Source: Lethocerus indicus (taxonomy: Eukaryota; Arthropoda; Insecta; Hemiptera; Belostomatidae). Taken from it: a stretch of 64,000 nucleotides of DNA. Positions within the stretch are counted from its first letter, which is position 1, and each line of letters opens with the position of its first letter. Shown here in pieces: positions 27,025-39,500 of the stretch. Below the pieces are notes generated by a model. It was not told the origin of the DNA, searched no databases, and saw only the letters and a program-made list of their open reading frames with translations. A program made the position numbers and the translations under genes. The stretch is from contig JACDQD010000003.1 of NCBI GenBank assembly GCA_019843655.1, positions 13,394,925-13,458,924 on the forward strand, written 5' to 3'.

Positions 27025-27153
27025 CTCCGATAAATCTGCGTCATCTCGTAACTTTTGATTTATAGTGATGTTATCTTTAGCTTCGCTAACAATGAATACA
27101 CTAACTAGGACAACGAGTAGACCCAAGTCCCGGCACCTAATTTTCGGTGCCAT
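27025..27153 (-). CDS. First coding exon of a secreted FAS1-domain protein, probably fasciclin-1
   Basis: On the minus strand an ATG (27153-27151) opens 43 codons that end exactly at a good donor, GAG|GTTAGT (exon end 27025, phase 0). The peptide begins with a basic end (APKIRCR), a hydrophobic core LGLLVVLVSVFIV and a likely signal cleavage after SEA. It then has DNITINQKLRDDADLSE, with one N-glycosylation site (NIT). The K-L-x-x-D-x-D-L-S pattern is how the first FAS1 domain of insect fasciclin-1 begins, and the next exon would be expected to continue with Phe-Tyr and a LLE motif. Fasciclin-1 is a GPI-anchored homophilic adhesion protein on axons. The rest of the gene must lie at lower coordinates, beyond position 1, since I found no second exon in 27 kb. 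Another FAS1 protein (midline fasciclin type) is possible. The identification rests on 43 residues and on memory of the family. Confidence 0.5.
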
Positions 27154-27249
27154 GTTCGCGGTTAAAAAAAGACTAACTCTTTTACACTACTTTTAAATAT
27201 TTCGCTTAGTTCTTAGCCACGGCAGAATGTACAAGTCCTCATCAAAAAA

Positions 27250-27335
27250 TTTCACACACTGAAAAAAATTCCTATTCTAACTGATACTCCTAACCGTCTG
27301 GAGGCAGCTCATGCAACTGACTGAGTTGAAAGGTC
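27250..27335 (-). promoter_or_regulatory. Candidate core promoter of the fasciclin-1-like gene (initiator motifs)
   Basis: Read on the minus strand, this piece has several matches to the arthropod initiator TCAGT: CTCAGTCAGTT (27325-27315), ATCAGTT (27285-27279) and TTCAGTGT (27264-27257). All lie 100-175 bases upstream of the ATG at 27153. The first is followed about 20-24 bases downstream by AGACGG, which resembles a downstream promoter element but at a slightly short distance. No TATA box is evident. The start site is an inference. Confidence 0.35.
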
Positions 27336-27357
27336 GGACCAGCGAGCTAACATGAAT

Positions 27358-27370
27358 GGGTGGCGCTGCC
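27358..27370. promoter_or_regulatory. CTCF-like site between the divergent genes
   Basis: GGGTGGCGCTGCC contains the GGCGC core and flanks of the insect CTCF consensus (AG-GGCGC type), with the first position differing. It lies about 200 bases upstream of the minus-strand ATG, close to where CpG density falls, which is where a boundary element would be placed. Only the motif is seen. Confidence 0.35.
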
Positions 27371-28969
27371 TAGCGGCTCCCATCAACTTACTGAATCGAC
27401 CTGTTCCAGTTAACAAGAAAAAATACTGTTTAAATAGACATAGGTCAAGTGCTATGAAAAATTCGCACCACTTTCGTTACTCGTTATGAGAAAATTTCAT
27501 GATTTTGGTAATTGAAGCATCCCGTTCCCACCCCCCTGGATAATGCATTTTGTAAAATCGAAATTGGTAATCAATCTATTCACAGGTTACATTGCGAAAT
27601 ATCTAAAATGGTATTGTCGATTTTTTGTTTTTGTAATTTGAAAATATTTTAGAAAATACTGCACATCGAAGTACAAATAAATTGTCTTGGGTAACTGTAG
27701 GATCTTAATTTCCCCTCACTTTGAAGAATATACTTCCTTGCTACAAATTTGAGTATAGTTCGAATTTATCGAAACTCGGGTAAATCGTGAAGGTTAAAAG
27801 CTGAACACAGGAGTAACACTCCTGAGCATAAGGCAGAAGACGTCCTGTGATAATTTAGTATAATAACGAACTGTAGAACTAAGAATTTCGTTTGGTTATA
27901 GAATGGCTTCAGTACAAGAATGACTATGTGGTACAGTTAGTACAATGGTTTCTTTTCGGCCATATCAGGACGGAATCAAAGTTCGGCTGATATTTAATTT
28001 CCCCCTGTTTTGTCCTATGTTTTAAGTTTATTGTTACCATTATAAGTTATAAAAGTAATGTTGGAAATTAAAAATATATCCAAAATAGAAAAATAAAAAT
28101 TAAAAATGATCTGGAAAATTGTCCTCCTTTAAGTTTCCTTACTTTAAGTAAAACTTTAAGAACTTACATTGAGTCTATTCTTCCTACTACACATGCAATT
28201 TATGTTTAAACATAAAGACACACATTGCGAATTAAGTCGATTAGGACTTTATGTGCACTAAATATGTTCAAAGTTTCTAAAACTCCAGTGGAAGCTTAGT
28301 AAACTCCAGTATTTTTTCTAGTTCTTTTCAAATACTGTATAATGAGATTTTGATAAAGAAAATCCAATGAGCAGAGTAACAACAATTATTTTGAGCTGAA
28401 TTATTAACGGAAACTGCTTCCGGTTTTATGTTATAACACTTTGATCACTAAAATTCAATAAAAAAAAGGTACAATGAGGGGGAGGGTTACACTATACTCA
28501 CTTTTAACATCGCATTGTTAACGATTATTACAACAAAGGCCAGATTCAACTTGGAACTAAATGTATAAAAAAGAGTATGGTGAAAATGTTTAAGAACGGT
28601 GTATATTTAAACCTACAAACTTCATCGATCATTTGGCCGGCAGTGATGAACCATGTTGCATGTTGAATGTGGCATGACTTCCTTGCCCTACTTCCACAGG
28701 AGTAAGAGAACTTTGAATCAATACGACATACCTCTTCATCGATTGGTCTTGAAAAAAAAACTGCAGAAGGCAGCTTTATTAGAATTTGCATTCAAATATA
28801 TTGTGTTACACTTTACCTAACAACTTAAATAGTTACATTGTATCAAATAAATTATTTAAACGATGCTAAACGGTGACAATAACCTAATACTTTATTAACA
28901 TTTTGGATGTTGTTTTTGCTTAATTTCAGGAAGAAGTTTGATCACCCTCCTAAAATAAAAATTAACTAA

Positions 28970-29010
28970 CTTTGAAAACAAACTAACAAACAAATTTGTT
29001 TGTTTCAAAG
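28970..29010. repeat. 20-base perfect palindrome of forkhead-type sites
   Basis: AACAAACAAATTTGTTTGTT (28985-29004) is a perfect palindrome, and it lies between CTTTGAAA (28970-28977) and TTTCAAAG (29003-29010). TGTTTGT matches the forkhead core TRTTTRY on both strands. It could be a regulatory site near the KMT2C/D promoter or simply a hairpin. Confidence 0.45.
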
Positions 29011-29591
29011 CAAAAAACTAACTAATATTGACTAGTCAAATATGACTAATTGCGATAAAATAAAGTATGGAAACTGGAAAAGTGTAGCCCTGTCTCGCTC
29101 ATATTTGTCAGTTGTCAATAATTAAATCTTTAGGAAACTCCTTTTTCTAGCAGTTGACAATCTGAAGAACTTGTAGAAGTGCATGTTAAAAGTTAATTAC
29201 TAAATCAAATATAAGAGAAAATTGAGTATTTATTTAATCCAGAATGCTGTTGGAGATCTTATTGGGTTCTCAGGCCCTAATAAGGCTTAAAGGGAAACTG
29301 CTTCCACAGTGTTATTTAGAACATAGAGCAGGGCTTGCAACACACAATGAAGGAAATAAGAACTAATAGCTCAATTACATTTAATAGGTTCATTTGGAGA
29401 ATTTGATGAATTTAGAAATATTTTAAAGCATGAATGTCAGTTTATATTTTTAATTAAATTCACTGTATTTTTGTTTAGTCATGTCCCACCTTACTACTTA
29501 ACACAATAACATAGCACAATACCTATATCAGCAAAGGCAATGACTTTAAAATTCAGATTTCTTTCACATTCATTTCACAAACACAAACATA

Positions 29592-29596
<5 letters not shown>

Positions 29597-29648
<52 letters not shown>
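29597..29648. repeat. (TA)n microsatellite
   Basis: About 26 uninterrupted TA units. Confidence 0.93.
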
Positions 29649-29649
<1 letters not shown>

Positions 29650-29775
29650 TATTTAGTTTAGTAGGAATCAGTCCTTATTCCCAGTTTAATACTATGTTCT
29701 AATCTTTGTAAATTTTATGTCATAATAGGTTTGTATAATGTATTTAAAAATTATGTTCATCTGATTCCCAGGCCT

Positions 29776-29792
29776 GGTTAGGTTAGGTTAGG
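29776..29792. repeat. Interstitial TTAGG run
   Basis: GGTTAGGTTAGGTTAGG holds three overlapping units of the insect telomere motif in a non-telomeric position. Such traces arise from break repair or belong to dispersed repeats. Confidence 0.7.
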
Positions 29793-31767
29793 CTGTATAA
29801 AATATAACTAGTACTATGGCTACTTTCCCAATTAGGAATATGGACTATCAAAATTAGGTGTAGAAGTGGGGGAACCCCTGGGAGTATTAACTATGATTTT
29901 TACCATTATGTTTTGCAATAGAAAGAATTCAGTTATATTAGCGTACATTTTTATTTAAAAAAATTGAATAGCTATTTAATTATTGATTTTCTTCCAATTT
30001 TTGGTTAAAATGAAATTAATGAAATGTTTAATCAAAACATTTCTACATAATTAAATAGTACTGTTTGTTAATCTGATAATTGCAATGATTTTTCACCTTA
30101 ATCTTGCATTTTATTTAATATTTTTAACTCTTTTCTGTTTTAGTTATAGTTTACTTCATGTTATTAAGTTACTATTAAGTGTTTAATCAATGTATTAGGA
30201 GTACATAATATAATTTTAGTATAACATTTTACTTTAAGGCATAGTTATACATTCAAATTTAAATTTCCCTCCAAATCTTAATTCTTATTTCGTCATAATA
30301 ATTTAATTGTACGCCCGCAAAATGTATACACATGTTTAAATAATATTAAGATATATAGCATTTAGAAAAATGTAAAGTTAATTTATGTTGCTTTGAATTT
30401 TTTCTACTAACGTCTGTTTTGAATGAAGTCGCGACTTTAAGATGACGTCATTATACTTAATATAAAGTTTGTTACAATACTGCTCCATTTTTATGAAAAA
30501 ATATTTTATTCGTAAATTAATTATATCTATTAATAAAAATAGACTAATTTGTAGTAATGTTTAAAATTAAACATATTTTTTCTGAAGCATGGAAGGCATT
30601 GGTTCATATTGTTTTAATTTTCATGGCCATCGATGCCAAGCTTAAAAGTTTTGTACTGTTGTTAATCTTGTTTAATGTAATCAATGGAGGATTTGTTGGT
30701 GTATGTGGCCTTTTTACGTTTATTTTTCTGTTTTTAAGGGTAAAGTGATGAATTATGGAACTCTGGAGATAGTTATAATTTTCAGTAAGTGTGATTTTTA
30801 TTTTATGTTAACCCAAGTTTGAGGGCGTACACCCAAAACAAACCCCCATACCGCCTGCGTTAAAAAACAGCAAGTTTTTCTATGTTAGTTTTCAATTTTC
30901 GGTTTTAAAAATAATGTAGCATTTTTATAAACTGCTATTTCGCGATTTTGGTAGCCTAAAAAGTACGATATAACCAAACTTATAAGTCATAATTAACTCT
31001 AGCATATTAAGATTGATACGTAGATAATAACGATTGCCGAATCAATTTGACGATTTTAACATCAACCAACACTACAATTATATTCTACAATTTAATAAAA
31101 CATAATGTTCTTAATATTAAGTGATTATTAAGCTTTAGTTGAAAGCTTTTCAAGCAACAAAATACCTGTTCAGAATACATTAAATATAGTGAGAAATTTA
31201 TCAAAATACCTACGTTTTTGTAGGCTGCTTGATTTGTCCAACTATGTATATACTACTATTTATGTTGAGGGGATTTTTAGGATAACTTAGTTTATGTTTT
31301 TAAATTGAACTATATTTTAATAACCTCCATTCCAAATTGTTTAAGATACCCTGCTTCTCTCTAAATCTTAGTTGTATTCAAGCTCATGGAACAATGAAAA
31401 CAAGTTTGTTTTAATTCATGTGATCTTTAATAATCTTGACATTTATACCAAATTACTGAACAACATGAGATGAACATTTATGATATATGAAGGTACCCAT
31501 TCTAATATATAATTATATTCCAATGTTTTAGGCAAATGGATATTGTAAACTTAATGCTTATGCTTTTCCTCTAGATGTAACCTTTTGATGTTTACTATAG
31601 CTTTTACTTTATTGAATTAATGTATACTCATATTAGTATATTCATTTGAGGTATACTGTATTAGAGGCTTACTTATTGGCTTACATTTGATACCTTGTAT
31701 CATTTTTCTCAACCTATTCATATGTTTATAACCTTATATATTTAAAACAGTTTACTTGATAAAATTA

Positions 31768-31802
31768 AACATCAAATGTTCATACAAAGGACATTTGATG
31801 TT
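31768..31802. repeat. Perfect 12-base inverted repeat with an 11-base loop
   Basis: AACATCAAATGT and its exact reverse complement ACATTTGATGTT flank TCATACAAAGG. It is about 700 bases upstream of the KMT2C/D first coding exon, in the presumed 5' intron. No function assigned. Confidence 0.6.
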
Positions 31803-32021
31803 ATTTTTTGGATACGGTAATGTTTTAAATATGTTTTTTAATTTTTTATTACCTATTGACTATATTGCATGTTTGAATCAAACTTTACTTATTCAACTGT
31901 TTGTTATTAGTTGTGCCATTTTTTCTGAAGTGAATATTATTTATAATTCAAATATTTTTTAACAAAACTCTATGAATTGAATCTTAAGAGTAATTGTTTT
32001 AACATGTAGAGGTTAGAAACC

Positions 32022-32026
<5 letters not shown>

Positions 32027-32080
<54 letters not shown>
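32027..32080. repeat. (TA)n microsatellite
   Basis: About 26 uninterrupted TA units, some 400 bases upstream of the first coding exon of KMT2C/D. Confidence 0.93.
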
Positions 32081-32081
<1 letters not shown>

Positions 32082-32494
32082 TGGTTCTCGAAAGTATGGT
32101 TGCAGTGTATATAACTATTTCATTCCAATTGAATTGTATTGTAATAGCATAAATGTTTAATTTATTTTAAAGTAGAATGAATTATATTGAATAAAGCCCT
32201 TAATAATTAATCCTTTATAACCTAACATTACCTCATTAGCATTGAGGGTTAGAAAAAGTTTGGAGTATTCTATTATCAACAATGCATGTCCTGATCTAAT
32301 TGTAACTTTTATACATCTGAATTTGTACCTGTATTTAAATTTAGTCTCTTTGTAATTCTTTTTCAGACATATTTAAATATTCTTGTGATTTTAGTTATTT
32401 GTACAGATATTAATATGGAACAGATAACATTGAACTAATATTAAATTTAATGATATTTACTTTTGACCATTTAAATTATTTATAATGTTTTTAG

Positions 32495-33526
32495 ATAAAT
32501 GATGGATGAAGTTTGTGGGGATGGAGGAGGTAAAACTGGTGGTGGAGGTAGTAGTGGTGGGATGGAAGAAGATGTGGAAGTTGGCGAGTGTTCGGAAGAA
32601 GAGGAAGAAGAAGAAGAGGATATGGACTTGGGTTCTTCGCCAATTGCTGATCAGTCAACAATGATGATTAGCATGCCATCACCAGGTATATTTTGACGTT
32701 GGTTTAAAAATGAATTTTGTTATCAAAACAGTTTTATAAAGATATTTAAAACTTTGGTGCTGATATTCTGTATTATTGTATAGGAAATGATAATTATTAA
32801 GCTATAAATTGCAAAATATGTGTGCACATTTTTATACTGTAAATTTATACTGTATACCTTTTTTAAATAACAATATTTTATTATTGATATTAGGTTCTGC
32901 TTTAAATATATTATAGTTTTATATTAAATCATATATTTCATAATAATATATGATGGTAGATTCATTTACATAACTATTAATTTATTTTGTAGGTTATGAT
33001 ATTTGGTAATTTGACAAAATTGAAATATATAATGAATGTTTTAATAATATTTCAATGTACATCATATAGTCAGTTCATCAATTATTTTTGTAGCAATGCC
33101 TTATGAAGGATTAGCATCACCTTTAAGAGTTGCTCCAGTCCCTCTACCTGGGGGTAAGCCTGTAGCTATGAGAAGGGGTCCAGGGAGGCCAAGAACTAGA
33201 GGAGGAGTAACTCAACCCCAAGTTCGTACAAAGAGACCTGTTGGACTTAAACTGAAAAGGTGGAAAGGGTGAGTAACATATTTTCAATGATCATTTAATC
33301 TTCTTAAATGTCTTTTAATTAGTTTAAGCTTTCAGGACAAGAAAATTATGGATAATGTTTTTGTACTTTGTAGGTTACTTGTGTCTGGTGTTTATGGCAG
33401 TGGGAATGGGAAGTCATCACAAGATGGTGAACCTGATGAAAGCACATCTCCTCTGCAGCCATCTACACCTTTAGAACAGATTAAGACACCTATTTTTGTT
33501 GATGAACCCTTGTTTAGCGAACAGTG
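32495..33526 (+). CDS. KMT2C: KMT2C/D exons 1-3: acidic N-terminus and first AT-hook
   Basis: The first coding exon is preceded by a splice acceptor (TTTTTAG at 32488-32494) and only four untranslated bases, so at least one untranslated exon lies upstream. Translation probably starts at the first of two adjacent ATGs (32499 and 32502). Residues 1-62 are Gly-rich and then strongly acidic, with a run of eight Glu. Exon 2 encodes an AT-hook (RRGPGRPRTRG, residues about 89-99), a minor-groove DNA-binding motif, followed by a basic stretch. Exon 3 ends in FSEQW, where the Trp codon is split over the intron and leads directly into the first Cys cluster. Exon 1 has no homologue that I recognise; it is supported by the open frame, the donor CAG|GTATAT and the matching phase. 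Confidence 0.88.
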
Positions 33527-36500
33527 GTAAGTCTTATTTATGTAAAATGGCATGAAATGCAGTTTACTTATACTATATTACTTAGAAATGAGAAATCATA
33601 TACAGAAAAGAATTCAGTTTTTAGGAGTATCAACTATGTGAGCTGAAAGTTGTTCTTGCAATTTATGATGTGTCCACTAAGCAATATTTACTTCAATATA
33701 AATATATAGGAAATTGAATTCTTGATATATTATATGGTATTATAATCTCAATATTAAAGGCAATATAAGAAATAATATTAGTTACCATTTGCTTAATTAA
33801 ATTGTTAAGAGTTATTAGTAAATGAAATTAATTCTAATAACTGAATAATTCCTTAGTGTCATTTCTTTAATATAAACAGCATTTAATTTACTTGTAACAT
33901 AGACATTCCGGTTTTTTCAAGCTGCAGTTTAACTATATTTTGTCAATATTTCTGTTATTCACTTTATGCCAAATCAGTGTTAAATGCATATTCATTAATA
34001 TAAATTGCTTTTACATCTTTTTGATATTTATAAATAATATATATTTATTATTGTAGACTAGCTTGCAGCTTGCCTGCTCATTCCACGAGCAGGATAGCCA
34101 GGGTGCTTTCAGCTCCTTTTGGTATGTGAATGGCAGTTGCATTGCCTTCTAAATGTGTTTGTTTGTGGCTCACAATTGACCACAAAACTAAATAATAATC
34201 CTTTCTGAGAAAAATCGGGACCCTTTTACAGTCCAATTAAAAAATGATAGGTGGAGACTGTCTTTACTATTCAGAAAATTGAGCATAAAATTTCCTTTTC
34301 CATTATCCATTTCCACTCTACCGTTCTTGCTTATAACTATGTTTTTGTCCAAAGGTAAATTTTTTCACATGGCTCTTTGCCCAAGCACAAACATCTTGCT
34401 GACTACTTGTTTTTGTGCTTTAGATGTTTGCCAAAGCCTACCAGAGAGCAGCTTGCAATTATGCAGCAGCTAAGCTGGGTGAAATACTACCCTTTTTGAA
34501 GGAAGTTGCCTCCCCTTGCAAGGAGTTAGTCATCTTATTCCTATTCAAAATAATAATAAATGAAAAACTCTGGTTTTGGAATCATCAAGCCCAAAAAATA
34601 AAAAAAAGTCATAAGGTCATGACAGGATTTTGATATGGTTTTAATATAGCTTGATGGATCTCCACAACTTGACTCCATAGGCCCAATTTGGTCTGAAAAA
34701 ACAGTTATAAAATATTAATTAATTTTTTCATTAGCAATAATGGTGATAAATGTGTTGTCTAGGAGTCTAACTAGCTATTTGTAATATTTTTTTATTTCCG
34801 TACATTTGAGTCTTCCCAAGGATCCATCTACCACACAAATCTCACTCTAATCATCATGAATTATGATGATTATTATCATTGGCAGTCAAACTGTCCTTAG
34901 GTTCAGTTGCCCCTCAATACTAAAAAATCCTGTCCTCCTCAAGTCGAAAAATAAACTGTCTTCAGCTACCATAACAACTGTGGGAACGATTCATCAACAA
35001 TTTTCTTCTTTCAACAATACTGGGCAAGCAACAATTTTAGCAAGCTTTCAGCAAAATGTGGACAGAAGCTAAACCAAGGAGACCAACTTAATATATATAA
35101 ATTTTATAATATGTGTAGTCTATTTATATTCCTAATCGTTGTCCAAAATAATCATAATTTCCATAAACGCAAATTTTATTTTTTAATTCACCACAATTAG
35201 TAGTTATGTTAACTTATCATATTATGTTATTTTACATTTTAGGCCAGGAAAAGTGTGCATCCTTTGTAATCTGAGTGAGCATAGTCAATTGGGTCAAGGA
35301 GAGATGCTTCGGATTGAATGTAGTGTGGAGGAACTTCCAAAAGAATTGCCAAGGGATTTATTAATGAGTCCTCCAGAAACTCTACCTCATGACTCTACAA
35401 GTCCCCGGCAGCCTTTACAAAGCAGGAGGCAGAAAGGACCTTCTAAATGCAGGTAATTGTGTTTGAAAACAATTGTTTTTTCTGTAATATATTTTTGGAA
35501 TATGGTTTTTTATGTTGGTTAATTTTAGGAATTCCATCACTAATGGCCAGGAACCGGTTGATGAGCTAAGCTTGGTAGGCCACATTGACATTCCAGAACC
35601 TGCCAATATTGTTGATTCAGGTAATTTTATTGTATTCTGCATAATAGAATGTGTTTTTATTTTATCTTGATATGTCATTGTCATGATTTATTTTTTTCAT
35701 TTTAAGGGTATATATACATACATAAATGGTGTGCTGTATGGTGTTCTGGTGTAACTAGAGATGGAGATAAACGTCTACAAAATGTTGCGGTTGGAGTTAT
35801 GGCTGCTGTTAGACGTAGATGTTACCATTGTTCACGTTATGGTGCAGGAGTAGCATGTATTGTTCCATCGTGCAATAAACACTTTCACACTCCGTGTGCT
35901 GCAGCTTCTGCATCATTTCAGCACCCTAAAAAGCTTCTTCTTGTTTGTAATCAACACATTGACCAGGTTAACACAATGGGTAAGAAGTCCAAATCTTTTA
36001 ATTCTGTGCCCACGATTTTAATTTTGGACTACAATTATTTTTGGACTATTCTGGGCACAGAAAAGTGCTCATTATTTCAGTTTCTGAGATAGTGATTATA
36101 TTATTCTTTCTTTTCAGCTGAATTCAGTGATGTTACATGCCAAACATGTAATGTCTTGGGCAATGTAAACAATCTTGTTATGTGCAGCATATGTGGCAAT
36201 CATTACCATGGAGCATGTATAGGGAATGCTTTGCATGCAGGTATGTTAATATTTATTATGGAAATGGACAAGTACTTTAACATAATTTTTTATGAAGAAG
36301 TATATGTTAACAAGGTAGGTTTAGTCATATTGATTGTGTTCTGTATGTAATGTTTATTGGAACTAGTTCCAAATAGACCACCTATGAAAAAGTTGAGGAT
36401 CTAGAATAGAACCTAGATCTAGTGGAGTATCTGGAATGGTTGAGAAGATTTAAAATATCCAATTAAACTTACAGTATAGATTACTTTTGAATAGAATAAA

Positions 36501-39500
36501 TTAAATCCCTGAATGTTTAAGGAGACATTTTAATATTTTATTAATCTAGAGAAAATCTCTAAAATTTCATAAAATTGCTTACATGCCTTAATACAGAATG
36601 GTCTGATAGATACATCTGTACACTATTCACATGTTTCATATGGAATAATATATTTTATTTTTGAGTATTAACATTTAATTAGCTCCTGTTACAGTACAGT
36701 GGCAGTTGCTTCAAGAAAATAGTGCCAAATAGTTCATTGGTTCCCATTTTTGCAGCTTTTAAAATAATTTATTTTTAGTTCTTCCCACTAGTTTCATAAA
36801 TTCAAAATGTGCCTTTTTTGTTATGTAATTTTTCTTGATATACTTGTATGATGGGAACAACAGTAATCATAAGTGAATATAGCAATGTTTTAACAGTATG
36901 GATGATAAATGCACACACTAAACACAAGATATAGGACAAGGCTCCTGATCAATTCCTATTGAACCACATGTTACACACATTTTACCCTAACACAAATTTC
37001 TTTTGATGAACATAAAACAAGTTCAATGGCTCTTCTTCATTTTTGATGTGCACTTTTAATGTGCAATCAGACTGAGGTGGTATTTATAGATAAATACAAT
37101 TTTAATGATTTGTATGTCAATAATTAAATCCGTTAATTATAGTCTTTCTTTTAGTTATATACTGTTCCTAATGAACTTTCAAAGATACATTTTCTGGTTC
37201 TGCGGATTTAGATATTTTTCTTTGAATATTAGGTTATTACTCATATTCTTTGTAGTTTAAGTGATCAGTTACATGGATATTAGTGAGTATACTTGCACAT
37301 GCAAAAACCATTTTCTTTTCTATCAGTCATGTAAACACAATAGTAACAATAATTAACAATTAAAAAAAAAATTGAGTGGATGAAATCACTGATTTGATTA
37401 TAGGTTTAAGAGCTGGATGGCAATGTTCTGATTGCCGGACCTGTCAGCTTTGTAGAGTGTCAACTGAAGATACAACCAGAATGCTTGTATGTGAAGCATG
37501 TGATAAAACATATCATCCATCATGTGTACGTCCAGCAATGTCTTCTGTACCTAAAGTTGGATGGAAATGCAAGGTATTCTTAATCATCTACTATATATTC
37601 ATGTTCAGTTATTAAATTAATTGTTTTGAAACTAATTTTCAATTTAATTTAATAGCGTTGTAGACTATGTAGTGACTGTGGGGCTAGAACTCCTGGTGGT
37701 GGACTTTCTTCACGGTGGCATTCAAACTATACTGTCTGTGACTCTTGTTACCAACAGCGTAATAAAGGATTTTCATGCCCCGTTTGTCATAAAGCATACA
37801 GGGCAGCTGCTCTCAGGGAAATGGTCAGGTGTTCACAGTGTCAAAGGTACTGCCATAAGACTGGTATTGTAACCATTATGAAATGTTTTTGTTCGAAATT
37901 ATTGAATCTTCATATTTACTGTTTTGCAGGTTTGTGCATGGCACATGTGACAAGGAAGCTGATTTTGTTAGTTACCACAGAAAAAAGGAAGCTCATCCTG
38001 ACTATCAGTATATTTGTTTAGCTTGCAAAAACAATACAACAGACAAACATCTTATTTTAAAAAGAAAAGACAGTAAGTTTATTCCATATTTTTATTTTTT
38101 CATATATGCATTTATTATACATGGATTTGTTATTTGAATGCTAGTATAGGAATAATAATTATAATATAAAGTAATTGCGGACTTTAACCTTCTTGTGTTA
38201 TTCTTTTAGGCACAGAAGAAGCTATGTTAGAATCTAACCTTAGTGTTTCCCAGGAGTCTCTGGTGTTAGGTGATGATGTAGATATGGATTCAGAAAAGGT
38301 ATTTTTCTACATGCTAACACTATTTACTACAATTATAGCCTATGTATAAATGTATTTCCTAATATTAGTTTGACATGTCATGCTTTATTTGTTTTTGCAT
38401 ACTGTCTGCATGCATTATCAGATATATTATCACATAGTTATTATTTCAGTCTGATGAAGCTCCATTGAGAGTTCCACTTACTGTGGGATTAGGAAAAGGG
38501 AAGCCATTCTGTGCATCTAAAATGGCTAAAAAACGATTAGGCCTGGGAGTGGGTCCAGGAAGGCCGAAAGGTAGTGGGAAAATGTCTTCTATTTCATCTC
38601 TAAGTCATTATCAGAAACGTAACAGGTTTGCGGAATACGGTAGGAAGCGTGGTGCAAAACCAAAGATGCGAGGTATATTTGGAGCTCCAGGCTTAGGCTT
38701 ACAGGTATAAATTATTTCCACATTTGAAGAGTTTTATCAACATTTATCCTGTATAAACAATGTTTTAATGCAAGAATTTATTATCTATTCATATTATTAA
38801 CTGATATTATAATTTATTCCTCTATTTCCTTTAGTTATAACACAACTAAACTAGTAATCTAATTATATAGGTTCAACTTAATGACTAATGTCTGAAAATT
38901 TAGATTCATAATATTGACATTTTTGCGATAGATAAACATTCTTCTACTTTGTACTATGTTTTCAAAACCTGTTTAAGAAAAGTATATATTTAAATAGAAA
39001 TGACAACAAAGTATAATCCTTTGATTTGAAACAAGGTTTGTATATTTTAGGGGATAAAGTCTCAGTTTTGACATTTCTGTCAGTAGCTACATAATTGTTT
39101 TGGCTATAACTCATATTTATCTTAAAAGCTGTTATTTTTACCAAAATATCTATTAAGTGTTAATTCATTTCAGTGCGGTTTTGTACTATAGTTCTTTAAT
39201 TTTATAATCAGCATATTATGATCTTGATGCTATATTAAAACCTGAATTTTATTCATTAATGAATATTGATTTTCCTGAGGTGTTGTTTAATTATTTTACA
39301 TTAATTAATTTTATGAATGTTGTATTTGAGTAAAAAATTAGTTTTATTTGTTGCTTTTTGTTTGTTAGTTTTATAAGTTGTAAAAAATTACTTGCTTCTA
39401 CAGAGACCTCAGTCTGATTGCACACTAAAAACTGAAGAAGAGCCAGGAGGTGAAAATAAACTTGTTTTATGTTCATCAAAAGACAAGTTTGTGTTAGGAC

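Larger units (their letters stand above)
27371..32494. other. Divergent intergenic region including the presumed 5' untranslated exon(s) and first intron of the KMT2C/D gene
   Basis: The first KMT2C/D coding exon begins with a splice acceptor, so its promoter and untranslated first exon lie to the left, most likely in this region. I cannot place them. The stretch is AT-rich and poor in CpG. It contains a forkhead-type palindrome, a TTAGG run, two (TA)n tracts and a perfect inverted repeat, listed separately. Open frames such as 28546-28791 (minus) and 30557-30748 (plus) have no protein-like features. Confidence 0.6.
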
